Below are positions 26,419-34,846 of a DNA stretch of 64,000 nt, piece by piece. The DNA is from Kofleriaceae bacterium (GTDB lineage: Bacteria > Myxococcota_A > Polyangia > Haliangiales > Haliangiaceae): contig JACKDR010000027.1 of NCBI GenBank assembly GCA_020633495.1, forward strand, positions 1-64,000, read 5' to 3'. Position 1 is the first letter of the stretch, and the number at the start of each line of letters is the position of its first letter. Made by a program: the position numbers and the translations under genes. Under the pieces are notes generated by a model. The model was given only the letters and a program-made list of their open reading frames with translations, had not been told where the DNA came from and made no database searches.

Positions 26419-28320
26419 TCAGGGCGACAGGCGGTCGACGCGGATCGCCGCGGCCTTGAACTCGGCGGTGCCGGCCTTGGGATCGGTGGCGTCGATCGTG
26501 ATCAGGTTGGTGGCGACGTCGTCGGGGAAGTGGAAGGTCATGAAGGTCAGGCCCGGGCGCAGGGCGTCGTCGAGGTGGATCGGCACGTCGACCGCGCCGC
26601 GCCGCGACGACACCCGGACGACCTCGCCCTCGCCGACGCCGAGCCGGGCGGCGTCCTCGGGCGAGATGTCGAGGGTCTCGCGGCGCCGCAGCGGGTTGGC
26701 GTAGGCGCCCGACTGCACGCCGGTGTTGTACTCGCTGAGGCGCCGGCCGGTGGTCAGGCGCAGCGGGTACTCGGCGTCGAGCGCCTCGATCGGCGGCTCG
26801 TGGGTGCACGGGTGGAAGCCGGCGCGCGGCCCGACGACCGGGCGCTCCCACAGCCGGCTGTGCAGGAACAGCTCGCCCGGGTGCTGGTCGTCCCAGCACG
26901 GCCACTGGATGCCGCCGAGCTCCTCGAGCCGCGCGTAGCTCATGCCGGCGTGGGCCGGGCTGACCCGGCGCAGCTCGTCCCACACCGCCTCGGGATCGGG
27001 GGCGCCCCAGTCGGCGCCGAGCCGGCGCGCGATCTCGAAGACGATCTCGAGGTCGTCGCGGGCGGCGCCCGGCGGCGGCACGGCGCGGCGGACCCGCTGG
27101 ACCCGGCGCTCGCTGTTGGTGACGGTGCCGTCGGACTCGCACCAGCCGGCGGCGGCGGGCAGCACGACGTCGGCGAGCTCGGCGGTGCGGGTGAGGAACA
27201 GATCCTGGACCACGAGGTGCTCGAGACCCTCGAGCAGGCGGATCGTGCGGTGCTGGTCGGCCTCGGACTGCGCCGGGTTCTCGCCGAGGACGTACAGGCC
27301 GCGCAGCTCGCCGCGGTCCATGGCCTCGAACATGCCGGTGAGGTGCCAGCCGCGCTCGGGCGGCACGGCCACGCCCCACGCCGCGTCGAAGCGGGCGCGC
27401 AGCGGCGCGTTCTCGACGTGCTGGAAGCCGGGCAGGCGATCGGGCAGCGCGCCCATGTCGCCGCCGCCCTGGACGTTGTTCTGGCCGCGCAGCGGGTTGA
27501 TGCCGGAGCCGAAGCGGCCGACGTGGCCGCACAGCAGCGCCAGGTTGATCAGCGACAGGACGTTGTCGACGGCGTTGTGGTGCTCGGTGATGCCCAGCGT
27601 CCAGCACAGCATCGCGCGCGGCGCCGTGGCGTAGGCGTGGGCGAGCTCGCGGATGGCCTCGGCGGGGACGCCCGACTGGGCCTCGGCCCACGCCAGCGTG
27701 CACGGCTCGACCGCGGCGCGGTAGGCCTCGAAGCCGGTGGTGGCCTCGGCGATGAACTCCTGGTTCGCGAGGCCGGCGGCGATGATCTCGCGGCCGACCG
27801 CGTTGGCGACCGCGATGTCGCTGCCCACGTCGAGGCCGAGCCACAGGTCGGCCCACTGGGCGGACGAGGTCCGGCGCGGGTCGACCGTGACGAGGCGGCC
27901 GCCGCGGTGCAGGCCCTTGAGGACGTGGTGGAAGAAGATGGGGTGCGTCTCGCGGGCGTTCGATCCCCACAGGAGGACCAGATCGGTCTCCTCGATCTCG
28001 CGGTAGGAGCTGGTGCCCCCGCCCGCGCCGAACACCGTCGCCAGACCGGCGACGCTAGGGGCGTGTCACGTTCGGTTGCAGCTGTCGATGTTGTTGGTGC
28101 CGAGCACCGCGCGGGCCAGCTTCTGGGCCGCGTAGTTCATCTCGTTGGTGCTCTTCGAGCAGCTGAAGATGCCGAGCGCGCGGCCGCCGTGGGCGTCGCG
28201 GACCTCGCGCAGCCCGCCGGCGGCGCGGTCGAGCGCCTCGTCCCAGCTCGCCTCGCGGAGCTGCCCGCCGTCGCGGACCAGGGGGTGCTTGAGCCGGGGA
28301 TAGGTCTTGCGGCTGCGCAT
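26419..28320 (-). CDS. selenocysteine formate dehydrogenase, catalytic molybdopterin subunit
   Basis: A 633-residue product read through an in-frame UGA at 28068-28066, decoded as Sec. Before it: KTYPRLKHPLVRDGGQLREA and GTNNIDSCNRT; after it: HAPSVAGLATVFGAGGGTSS, so the Sec is exactly the Mo-ligating position of FdhF-type enzymes. Further family signatures are LWGSNARETHPIFFHHVLKG, QGGGDMGALPDRLPGFQ and GRRLSEYNTG. An in-frame TAA lies three codons upstream of the ATG at 28320, with AAGG as RBS, so the chain truly starts here and lacks the usual N-terminal Fe4S4 lid, which is encoded at 23564-24502. It oxidises formate to CO2. Selenocysteine machinery (SelA, SelB, SelC, SelD) is not in this window. 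Confidence 0.96.
28036..28068 (-). promoter_or_regulatory. SECIS element for UGA decoding in the formate dehydrogenase
   Basis: Directly after the UGA the mRNA has 11 nt, then CGUCGCC, loop GGUCU, then GGCGACG: a perfect 7-bp stem with a 5-nt loop. The loop starts 18 nt after the UGA. The GGUCU loop and this spacing are as in the Escherichia coli fdhF SECIS recognised by SelB (from memory). The hairpin lies inside the coding sequence. Confidence 0.93.
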
Positions 28321-28501
28321 GGCGCGACCTTACCAGGAACTCGACGCCCGGTCGGCGCCGCTCGGGCGACGGAGCGCGTGCCGCGGTGCGGCGTCGCGCC
28401 GCGGTCGGACCGCGGGTCGCGCACGCTCGGTCGATCGGCTCGCTCGCCCGCCGACGGGCTCGCCGCGCCTGCACGGACACCGCCTCGCAAAGACGCGCGC
28501 C

Positions 28502-29758
28502 TCAGCCCGGCTTGCCGTCGACGCGCGGCGCCAGGTAGATCGCGGCGAGGCGCACGACCCACGGAGCGAACGCCAGCAGCCAGCCGACGGCCGCGATCAC
28601 CAGCCACGTGGCCGGATCGGCCACCAGCTCGGAGACGACGCGCGCGACCACGACCAGCTGCAGCGCGACGAAGGTGAACCACGCGATCGCGGGCATCACC
28701 AGCGACCGGCCCGAGTGCCCCTGCGTGACCCGGGTGACCATCGCGACCAGGACGCTGCCGAAGAAGCCGACGAACAGCGCGTGGGCCGGGGCGCGGCCCA
28801 GCAGGTGGGCGCCGGTGGCGGCGACCGCGACGTCGTCGATCGCGTACAGCGCGGTCGCGATCGGCAGCCACGCGAGCCCGAGGAACAGCACGGTGAGCAG
28901 GCCCGGCCGGGGTCCGCCTGGCCACCACCGCCAGCACGCCAGGGTCGCCAGCCCGCACAGGCCGACGTCGCCGACCCACAACCACGCGTCGGCGTGCGCG
29001 AGCGCGAGGGCGAGGCGGAGCAGGACCGCCGTCCACGACGCCGCCAGCAGCCACAGCGGGCGCCAGGGCTGGTACCCGGCGACCACGTTGCCGGCGAAGA
29101 ACGGGAACATCCGGTGGGTGATGGTCAGGTAGATCGGCAGCAGCAGCCCGAACGTGCCGAGCGTGATGCTGACCGGGACCCAGGTCATCGACCCGCCGCG
29201 CACGAACGCACCGAACGCGAGCAGCCCCGCGTAGCCGAGCGCGAGCGCGGCCACGCAGGCGCGCGCGTGCCACGTCGTCCCGGTCTCGCGCCACAGCATC
29301 GGGACCAGCGCGCCGAGCGCGGCGGTCCATCCGATGATCGTCAGCGCGACGCCGGCCTCGATCGCGGCGTGGGATCCCAGCGCGCCGGCCAGGGTCGCGA
29401 GCTGGCCCGCGATCATCGCGACGCCGACCGGGATGAAGCGCCAGCGGGCCAGCTCGGGCTGCTTGGTCCACTTCGGGAACGTCGTCAGCAGGAACCCGAA
29501 GATGAAGCTCGGTAGCATCTGGTACTGCATGACGAACGCGTGCAGCCAGCCCGGGAACACCGGCGGGTACGGCACGAGGTCGAGGCCCGGCCAGCGCAGG
29601 CCCATCAACCACGCCGCCCACCACGTCATCGCCAGCAGCACGTTGGTGGCGCCCGCGAAGAACATCAGCCGGTGCGGCGCGATCGCGAGGCGCGCCGGTG
29701 ACAGCCCGCCGCGCGGCGACGCGGGTGCGCCGCGTGGGGACGACGACGACTCGGTCAT
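28502..29758 (-). CDS. nnrS: NnrS family haem/copper membrane protein
   Basis: A 418-residue polytopic inner-membrane protein, about twelve hydrophobic segments. The family signature is present: APHRLMFFAGATNVLLAMTW at the N-terminus, WLHAFVMQYQMLPSFIFGFL, ITHRMFPFFAG and VTRVTQGHSG near the C-terminus, with the conserved His and Arg residues. NnrS proteins protect against nitrosative stress, possibly by preventing iron-sulfur or dinitrosyl-iron damage. It lies 54 bp after the RIC (YtfE-like) gene on the same strand, a pairing that supports a nitric-oxide-response operon. A long Ser/Pro/Gly N-terminal extension is odd. Confidence 0.93.
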   Translation of the reverse strand: MTESSSSPRGAPASPRGGLSPARLAIAPHRLMFFAGATNVLLAMTWWAAWLMGLRWPGLDLVPYPPVFPGWLHAFVMQYQMLPSFIFGFLLTTFPKWTKQPELARWRFIPVGVAMIAGQLATLAGALGSHAAIEAGVALTIIGWTAALGALVPMLWRETGTTWHARACVAALALGYAGLLAFGAFVRGGSMTWVPVSITLGTFGLLLPIYLTITHRMFPFFAGNVVAGYQPWRPLWLLAASWTAVLLRLALALAHADAWLWVGDVGLCGLATLACWRWWPGGPRPGLLTVLFLGLAWLPIATALYAIDDVAVAATGAHLLGRAPAHALFVGFFGSVLVAMVTRVTQGHSGRSLVMPAIAWFTFVALQLVVVARVVSELVADPATWLVIAAVGWLLAFAPWVVRLAAIYLAPRVDGKPG

Positions 29759-29812
29759 GTGACGTGGTACCTCACCTGGGCGACCCGGACGACGCGCGCG
29801 GGCGCGCGCCCC

Positions 29813-30481
29813 TCATCGCTCGCCGGTCGCGCGGGCGAACAGGACGTGGTCCTCGAGGTAGACGTGCTGCCGCAGCTCGGCCTCCATGGTCGCGATCGCC
29901 GCGTACAGCGCGGTCCACGCCGGGTCGGCGTTGGCCGGCGCGGTCAGATCATCGGTCATGCCGTGGATGCGGTCGAGCTGGACGGCGTGGCTGTGGTGCT
30001 CGCGCTCCATCATGCGCATCGGCATGTCGAGCGGGCCGCCGCGGGCGCCGGTCCGCAGCGCCGGGAACAGCATCCGCTCCTCCTTGGCCATGTGGCTCTC
30101 GACGTCGTCCGCGAAGGCGACGAGGAGGTCGGTGAGGCCGGCGGGCACGGCCGGGTGCTGGGCGTGCTCGCGCTCGACCCGGCGCGCGGCGTCGAGCAGG
30201 CCCGGCAGGTCGCGTCGCAAGCCGGCGTGGTAGTGCCCCTCGATATGGGCGACCAGGTCGGCCTGGGATCGGAGCTCCCAGCTGGCCGCGGGGTCGGGGG
30301 CCGTCGGCCCCGGGGCGATCGAGGGGCCTCCCTCGGCCGGGGTGGATGGCGCGGTCGGGCGCGACGTCGGCGACGCGGTCTGGCGGGTATCGGCGGCGAG
30401 GCCGAGCCGGCGCAGGACGTTGCGCGCCGTGGACGGCGCGCGGCGCGCGAGGTCCTGCAGCGTGATGAGGAGCGGGGACAT
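29813..30481 (-). CDS. hemerythrin-like di-iron protein, RIC (YtfE/ScdA) type, N-terminally divergent
   Basis: A 222-residue cytosolic protein with the RIC hemerythrin-type four-helix bundle. The iron-ligand motifs follow the usual order: HIEGHYHAGLRRDL, FADDVESHMAKEERMLFP, EREHHSHAVQLDRI, and LRQHVYLEDHVLFARA. RIC proteins repair iron-sulfur clusters damaged by NO or peroxide. The usual ScdA N-terminal Cys motif is missing. In its place is a short basic helix (LITLQDLARRAPSTARNVLR) and a Ser/Thr/Pro/Ala linker. It precedes nnrS, consistent with a shared NO response. Confidence 0.88.
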   Translation of the reverse strand: MSPLLITLQDLARRAPSTARNVLRRLGLAADTRQTASPTSRPTAPSTPAEGGPSIAPGPTAPDPAASWELRSQADLVAHIEGHYHAGLRRDLPGLLDAARRVEREHAQHPAVPAGLTDLLVAFADDVESHMAKEERMLFPALRTGARGGPLDMPMRMMEREHHSHAVQLDRIHGMTDDLTAPANADPAWTALYAAIATMEAELRQHVYLEDHVLFARATGER

Positions 30482-30615
30482 CGCAGGCCGCCTCTGCACG
30501 TGGCTGGCCAGCGGGCCCTCGTCGCGATCTTCGCCCGTTCCATGCAGGTGGCGCCGCGTCCCCGTTGTCCTTGCGACGCCCGGGTCGTCATTGCGACGAC
30601 GCCCGCCGGGCCGCC

Positions 30616-32262
30616 TCAGACGTCGATCGCGGTGACCGAGCCGACCCGCTTGCGCAGCTCGAACTTCTGGATCTTGCCGGTCGAGGTCTTGGGCAGCTCG
30701 CCGAACTCGATCGCGCGCGGGATCTTGAAGCCGGCCAGGTGCAGGCGGCAGTGCGCGATGATCTCGGCGGCGGTCACGGTGGCGCCGGGCTTGAGCTCGA
30801 GGAACGCGCACGGGGTCTCGCCCCAGCGCGGGTCGGGCTTGGCGACCACGGCGGCGACCATCACCGCCGGGTGCCGGTACAGGACGTCCTCGATCTCGAG
30901 GCTCGAGATGTTCTCGCCGCCGGAGATGATGATGTCCTTGCTGCGGTCCTTGATCTTGACGTAGCCGTCGTCGGCGGAGCGCACGCCCAGGTCGCCGGTG
31001 TGGAACCAGCCGCCGGCGAACGCCGCCTGGGTGGCGCTGGGGTTCTTGAGGTAGCCCTTCATCGTGATGTTGCCGCGGAACATGACCTCGCCCAGGGTCT
31101 CGCCGTCGGCGGGCACCGGCTGCATCGTCTCGGGATCGAGGACGGTGATGTCCTCCTGCAGGTGGTAGCGCACGCCCTGGCGCGCGTTGAGCCGGGCGCG
31201 CTCGCCGATCGGCAGCGTGGTCCAGCGCTCGTGCTTGGCGCACACCGAGGCCGGGCCGTAGACCTCGGTCAGGCCGTAGGTGTGGGTGAGGTCGAAGCCC
31301 ATGGCCTCGAGGCCCTCGATCATCGCGGCCGGCGGCGCCGCGCCGGCGACCATCGCGCGCACGCCCGGCGCGATGCCGGCCTTGAGCTCGGCGGGCGCGG
31401 TGACCAGCATGTTGTGGACGATGGGCGCGCCGCAGTAGTGGGTGACGCCGTGGTCGCGGATCGCGGCGAAGATCGCGCCGGCCTCGACCTTGCGCAGGCA
31501 CACGTTGACGCCGGCGCGCGCCGCGATCGTCCACGGGAAGCACCAGCCGTTGCAGTGGAACATCGGCAGCGTCCACAGGTAGACCGGGTGGGACGGCATG
31601 TCCCACTCGAGCGCGTTCGACACCGCGTTCATGAACGCGCCGCGGTGGTGGTAGACGACGCCCTTGGGGTTGCCGGTGGTGCCCGAGGTGTAGTTGAGGC
31701 AGATCGCGTCCCACTCGTCGTCGGGGCCGGCCCAGACGTGCTCGGGATCGCCGGTGGCCAGCAGCGCCTCGTACTCGAGCTGGCCGACCCGCTCGCCGGC
31801 GCCGGTGTACTCGGGATCGTCGACGTCGACGATCGTGATGTCGCGGCCCGACACCCGGACCGCGACCCGCGCGGTCTCGGCCAGCTCGCGATCGACGAAC
31901 AGCAGGCGGGTCTCGCCGTGCTCGAGCATGAACGCGATGGCCTCGGGATCGAGGCGGGTGTTGAGCGCGTTGAGCACGGCGCCGGCCATGGGCACGCCGT
32001 GGTGGACCTCGACCATCGCCGGCGTGTTGGGCATGAGCACGGCGACGGTGTCGCCGCGCCCGATGCCCAGCTTGCCGAGCGCGCTGGCGAGGCGCCGGCA
32101 CCGTGCGTAGGTCTCGCGCCAGGTCTGGCGCAGCGCGCCGTGGACGATCGCGAGCCGATCCGGGTACACGGTCGCGGCGCGGACGATGAACGTCAGCGGG
32201 GTCAGCGGCACGTAGTTCGCCGGGTTCTTGTCGAGCCCGAGGTCGTAGATGCTGGGCGCCAT
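30616..32262 (-). CDS. AMP-forming acyl-CoA synthetase
   Basis: A 548-residue ANL-superfamily enzyme activating a carboxylic acid as acyl-AMP and then acyl-CoA. The signatures are YTSGTTGNPKGVVYHHRG (P-loop, A3), TLPMFHCNGWCFPW, TYGLTEVYGPASVC (A5), WFHTGDLGV (A7), IIISGGENISSLEIE and the C-terminal PKTSTGKIQKFELRK with the catalytic Lys. FHCNGWCFPW and the NALNTRLDPE motif are typical of the medium- or long-chain and DMSP/propionate-type (AcsM/DmdB-like) clade; the acid is not determinable. It is 134 bp upstream of the RIC gene and likely transcribed separately. Confidence 0.94.
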   Translation of the reverse strand: MAPSIYDLGLDKNPANYVPLTPLTFIVRAATVYPDRLAIVHGALRQTWRETYARCRRLASALGKLGIGRGDTVAVLMPNTPAMVEVHHGVPMAGAVLNALNTRLDPEAIAFMLEHGETRLLFVDRELAETARVAVRVSGRDITIVDVDDPEYTGAGERVGQLEYEALLATGDPEHVWAGPDDEWDAICLNYTSGTTGNPKGVVYHHRGAFMNAVSNALEWDMPSHPVYLWTLPMFHCNGWCFPWTIAARAGVNVCLRKVEAGAIFAAIRDHGVTHYCGAPIVHNMLVTAPAELKAGIAPGVRAMVAGAAPPAAMIEGLEAMGFDLTHTYGLTEVYGPASVCAKHERWTTLPIGERARLNARQGVRYHLQEDITVLDPETMQPVPADGETLGEVMFRGNITMKGYLKNPSATQAAFAGGWFHTGDLGVRSADDGYVKIKDRSKDIIISGGENISSLEIEDVLYRHPAVMVAAVVAKPDPRWGETPCAFLELKPGATVTAAEIIAHCRLHLAGFKIPRAIEFGELPKTSTGKIQKFELRKRVGSVTAIDV

Positions 32263-32393
32263 GGAGGGAGTCTACGCCCGCGCCGCCGCGTGCGGAGAGC
32301 CCACGCGGCGGTGCGCACGCCCGCGACCCCGACGGCAACTGCCTGCGGCCGGGCGCGCCGGTCCGCGCTTGATCGCGGGCGCGGCGGCGGCGA

Positions 32394-33179
32394 TCAGTCG
32401 TCCGTCGTCGGGCACGGCCCGTCGAAGACGAGCCGCCAGCGCGGGTTGCGGCCGTCCTGGCCCGAGACGTTGTCGGGATAGTAGATGTCGGCCTCGAAGA
32501 TGCCGAGCGGGCCGCCGGGGTGCTGGTAGCGCAGCGGCGCCAGCTGCCGGTTGGCGGCGACGCAGGCGGCGAAGTCCTCGAAGCCGTTCTGGTCGCCGGT
32601 CGGCCCCGCGGTCCCGGGCAGCAGCCCGACCGTGCCGGGCAGCATGACGATCCGGTCGGCGCTCGACGCGCCGACCAGCCACCACGCGACGTCGCCGGAG
32701 GCGTGGCCGTGGATCGACCACCACAGGCTGGCGGCGTACTTGCTGCAGCCGTCGACGTACTCGAGCGAGTAGGTCCCGGCCGGCAGCGACGCGCCGCCGG
32801 CGAACGGGATCACCTGCGCGAACAGCGCCGGGTCCGCGACCGCGGCGCTGTTGGTCGCGGTGCCGAAGTCGCACGTCGTCGGGCCGGCGTCGATCCGCAT
32901 GGCGTCGGGCGGCATGGCGTCGGGCGGCGCGGCGTCGGGTGGCGCGGCGTCGACCTCGGCGTCGGGCGGCGCGGCGTCGGCCCCGGCGGGCGCGCAGCTG
33001 GCGACCGGGTACTCGTCCTCGGCGTGGCAGAAGCCGTCGTCGCTGCACCGGTACTGGTCGGGACAGGCGCCGTCGGCGGCGCACGCGACCGCGCACGCGT
33101 GGTAGCTCGGCTCGAGCCGGTCGCACGCGGCGGCGACGACGACGACCGTCACGAGGCCGAGGAACCTCAGAAGGGCCAT
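32394..33179 (-). CDS. lipoprotein with Asp/Pro repeats
   Basis: A 261-residue exported protein. The signal ends VVAAAC. A short Cys-rich module (SYHACAVACAADGACPDQYR, then CSDDGFC) resembles a disulfide-rich domain; then a repetitive DAAPPDA/DAMPPDAM linker; then about 160 residues with beta-strands and Trp (SLWWSIHGHASGDVAWWLVG). No family is recognised. Its first 13 bp overlap the end of the TPR gene, so translation may be coupled. Confidence 0.8.
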   Translation of the reverse strand: MALLRFLGLVTVVVVAAACDRLEPSYHACAVACAADGACPDQYRCSDDGFCHAEDEYPVASCAPAGADAAPPDAEVDAAPPDAAPPDAMPPDAMRIDAGPTTCDFGTATNSAAVADPALFAQVIPFAGGASLPAGTYSLEYVDGCSKYAASLWWSIHGHASGDVAWWLVGASSADRIVMLPGTVGLLPGTAGPTGDQNGFEDFAACVAANRQLAPLRYQHPGGPLGIFEADIYYPDNVSGQDGRNPRWRLVFDGPCPTTDD

Positions 33180-34021
33180 GACCAGGTCGCCTCGGCGCCG
33201 CCGGCGCGGGGCGCGATCGTGAACTGGCGGGCGTACGCGCCCTGCTCGCGCCCGCGGAGGTAGAGGTAGAGGCCGGCGGCGAGCGCGACGCCGGCGGCGG
33301 CGCCGGCGATCGCGGCGCGGCGCTGGTCGGCGTGGAGCCGCGCCTGTGCGGCCTCGGCGTCGGCGTCCCAGACGTCGCCCCAGGCGTAGCGCCGGGTCAG
33401 CGCGTCGGCCTGTCCGGACGACCGGACGACCAGGGCGATCGAGGCGCCGGCCGCGACCAGGCCGCCGAGCGTCAGCGCCGCGCCGAGCCGCCGCGACGTC
33501 GAGCCGTCGTCGACGTCGACCAGGGGCGACGCCGCGACGGGTGGGGGCGCCGGCCGGCGCGGCGGCGGGCGCCGGCGCGGCGGCCTCCGTCGGCGGGGCC
33601 GCGGGGCGTCGACCGCCTCGCTCGCGGCCGCGGCGGCCGCGGCGTCGGCGTCGCGCTCCGCGACGCAGGTCCGCATCTCGTCGATCCGCTCGGCGACGTT
33701 GGTGCGCGCCGCGGCCCGGGCGTCGAGCGCCGCGTAGCGCTCGTAGGCATCGAGCGAGGCGGCGCAGTCGCCGGCGAGCCGGTAGGCCTGGCCGATGTCG
33801 AACCACAGCGCCGGTCGCCCCGACAGCCGCAGCGCGGCGCGGAACTCCTCGATCGCGAGCGCGTAGTTGCCGTCCTCGAACAGGCGCTGGCCGCTCTCGT
33901 AGCGGACCCGCGCGTCCTCGGCGGCCTGTCGAGGCGAGGGCTGGGCGGCGACCGCGCGCGGCGACGCGGCCGCGACGGCGGCGACGAGCGGCAGGACCAG
34001 GTGGCGAGGGCAGGACAGCAT
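33167..34021 (-). CDS. TPR-repeat membrane/periplasmic protein
   Basis: A 284-residue protein with a signal peptide (PLVAAVAAASPRAVAAQ). Two or three tetratricopeptide repeats follow (ARVRYESGQRLFEDGNYALA, PALWFDIGQAYRLAGDCAAS). A Pro/Arg-rich linker comes next, then two membrane-like segments (GAALTLGGLVAAGASIALVV and AAGVALAAGLYLYLRG). This arrangement is common in myxobacterial proteins of unknown function. It sits 8 bp after the preceding gene and overlaps the next, so three genes form one operon. Function unknown. Confidence 0.82.
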   Translation of the reverse strand: MLSCPRHLVLPLVAAVAAASPRAVAAQPSPRQAAEDARVRYESGQRLFEDGNYALAIEEFRAALRLSGRPALWFDIGQAYRLAGDCAASLDAYERYAALDARAAARTNVAERIDEMRTCVAERDADAAAAAAASEAVDAPRPRRRRPPRRRPPPRRPAPPPVAASPLVDVDDGSTSRRLGAALTLGGLVAAGASIALVVRSSGQADALTRRYAWGDVWDADAEAAQARLHADQRRAAIAGAAAGVALAAGLYLYLRGREQGAYARQFTIAPRAGGAEATWSWPF

Positions 34022-34029
34022 CGCGGCTC

Positions 34030-34674
34030 CTACTCGAAGGGGTCGATCGTGCCGTCGCCGTCCTCGCGAGGCGACGGCTTGCGCGCGCCGGGCACCGGCG
34101 CGGGCCTCGCGCCGGGCGTCGGCGTCACGACCGGCGCGGTCGAGGCCACCGGCGCCCGCCGTGGCGCTGGCGCCGTGCCGGTGGTCGCCGGCGCGGTGGC
34201 CGTCGGCGTCGGCGCGGCGGCCGTCGGCGTCGTCGTGGGCACCGCCATCGGCGCCCCCGGCGTCGGCGCACCGTCGGCGCCGTCGGCGCCTGGCGACGGC
34301 GTCGCCCGCGTCGGCGCGTCGGCGCCACCAGCTCGCGCGATCGCGATCGCGACCGTGGTCACCGCGATCAGCGCCGCGACGAGCAGCGCGATCCGGCGCG
34401 GTCGGCGGGTGCCCCGCGCGTCGACGTCGCGCCGCGCGCCGGCGTCGTCGGCGTCGTCGGCGGGCATCGGCACGACCCGCGCGACCGGCGGCAGCACCAG
34501 GCGATCGATGCGGAACGTCGACGCGACGTCGTCGGCGATGCCGGCGCGGTCGCGGACCTCGCCCGGGCGCGGCAGCGCGAGGCGCGCCATCGGCCAGGTC
34601 TGATCCTGATCGGTGTGGCCGTCGGTCGTCGTCTCGACGCGCGGCTCGTTCGATCCATCGACGACGTCCAGCAT
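34030..34674 (-). CDS. single-pass membrane protein with Thr/Pro/Ala-rich tail
   Basis: A 214-residue protein. An N-terminal cytosolic part of about 90 residues has an acidic Asp/Ala end. One transmembrane helix (RRIALLVAALIAVTTVAIAIARA spans about residues 93-115), then a long Pro/Thr/Ala-rich extracytoplasmic tail (PTTTPTAAAPTPTATAPATT) finishing KPSPREDGDGTIDPFE. It resembles the membrane-anchor part of a signalling protein, but no kinase or sigma/anti-sigma motif is visible. It is first in the three-gene operon and lies 12 bp behind a good promoter. ATG 34716 is also in frame but sits inside the -35 box. Confidence 0.65.
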   Translation of the reverse strand: MLDVVDGSNEPRVETTTDGHTDQDQTWPMARLALPRPGEVRDRAGIADDVASTFRIDRLVLPPVARVVPMPADDADDAGARRDVDARGTRRPRRIALLVAALIAVTTVAIAIARAGGADAPTRATPSPGADGADGAPTPGAPMAVPTTTPTAAAPTPTATAPATTGTAPAPRRAPVASTAPVVTPTPGARPAPVPGARKPSPREDGDGTIDPFE

Positions 34675-34686
34675 GGAAGCGTGCGC

Positions 34687-34716
34687 ATTACAGACAGCGC
34701 GCTCCGAGGGTGTCAA
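34687..34716 (-). promoter_or_regulatory. sigma-70-like promoter, nearly leaderless
   Basis: On the minus strand TTGACA (34716-34711) and TGTAAT (34692-34687) are 18 bp apart. The -35 is a perfect match and the -10 is close. A start site about 7 bp beyond the -10 would fall only a few nucleotides before the ATG at 34674, so a leaderless or very short leader transcript is expected for the operon 34674-32394. Confidence 0.6.
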
Positions 34717-34759
34717 GGCACGACGCGGGTGCGCCCGCGCGTGACGAACGAATGGTCAC

Positions 34760-34823
34760 GATCTGTCCCGCGATCTGTCCGCGCGTCGGCGGCGATCTTT
34801 CACGACGGGCGGTCAGGACAGAC
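34760..34823. promoter_or_regulatory. repeated TCTGTCC sites upstream of the promoter
   Basis: GATCTGTCC occurs at 34760-34768 and again at 34772-34780, a 12-bp direct repeat. The same core appears inverted (GGACAGA, 34817-34823). The sites lie 44 to 107 bp upstream of the -35 box of the three-gene operon and 24 bp or more from the FG-GAP gene stop. The arrangement looks like activator or repressor operators; the factor is unknown. Confidence 0.4.
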
Positions 34824-34846
34824 GCCGGCGCGCGTCGTCGGTACTG

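Noticed and set aside
26419..28035. Formate dehydrogenase as a 5'-truncated pseudogene
   Set aside because: The missing N-terminus continues through an in-frame UGA with a SECIS hairpin, so readthrough explains it better than decay.
24691..28677. 1328-codon plus-strand frame opposite the formate dehydrogenase operon
   Set aside because: Antisense shadow typical of high-GC DNA; composition is Ala/Arg/Gly-rich with no domain.
28137..29624. Large minus-strand frame between nnrS and fdh
   Set aside because: Frame-shifted shadow of nnrS; no start context.
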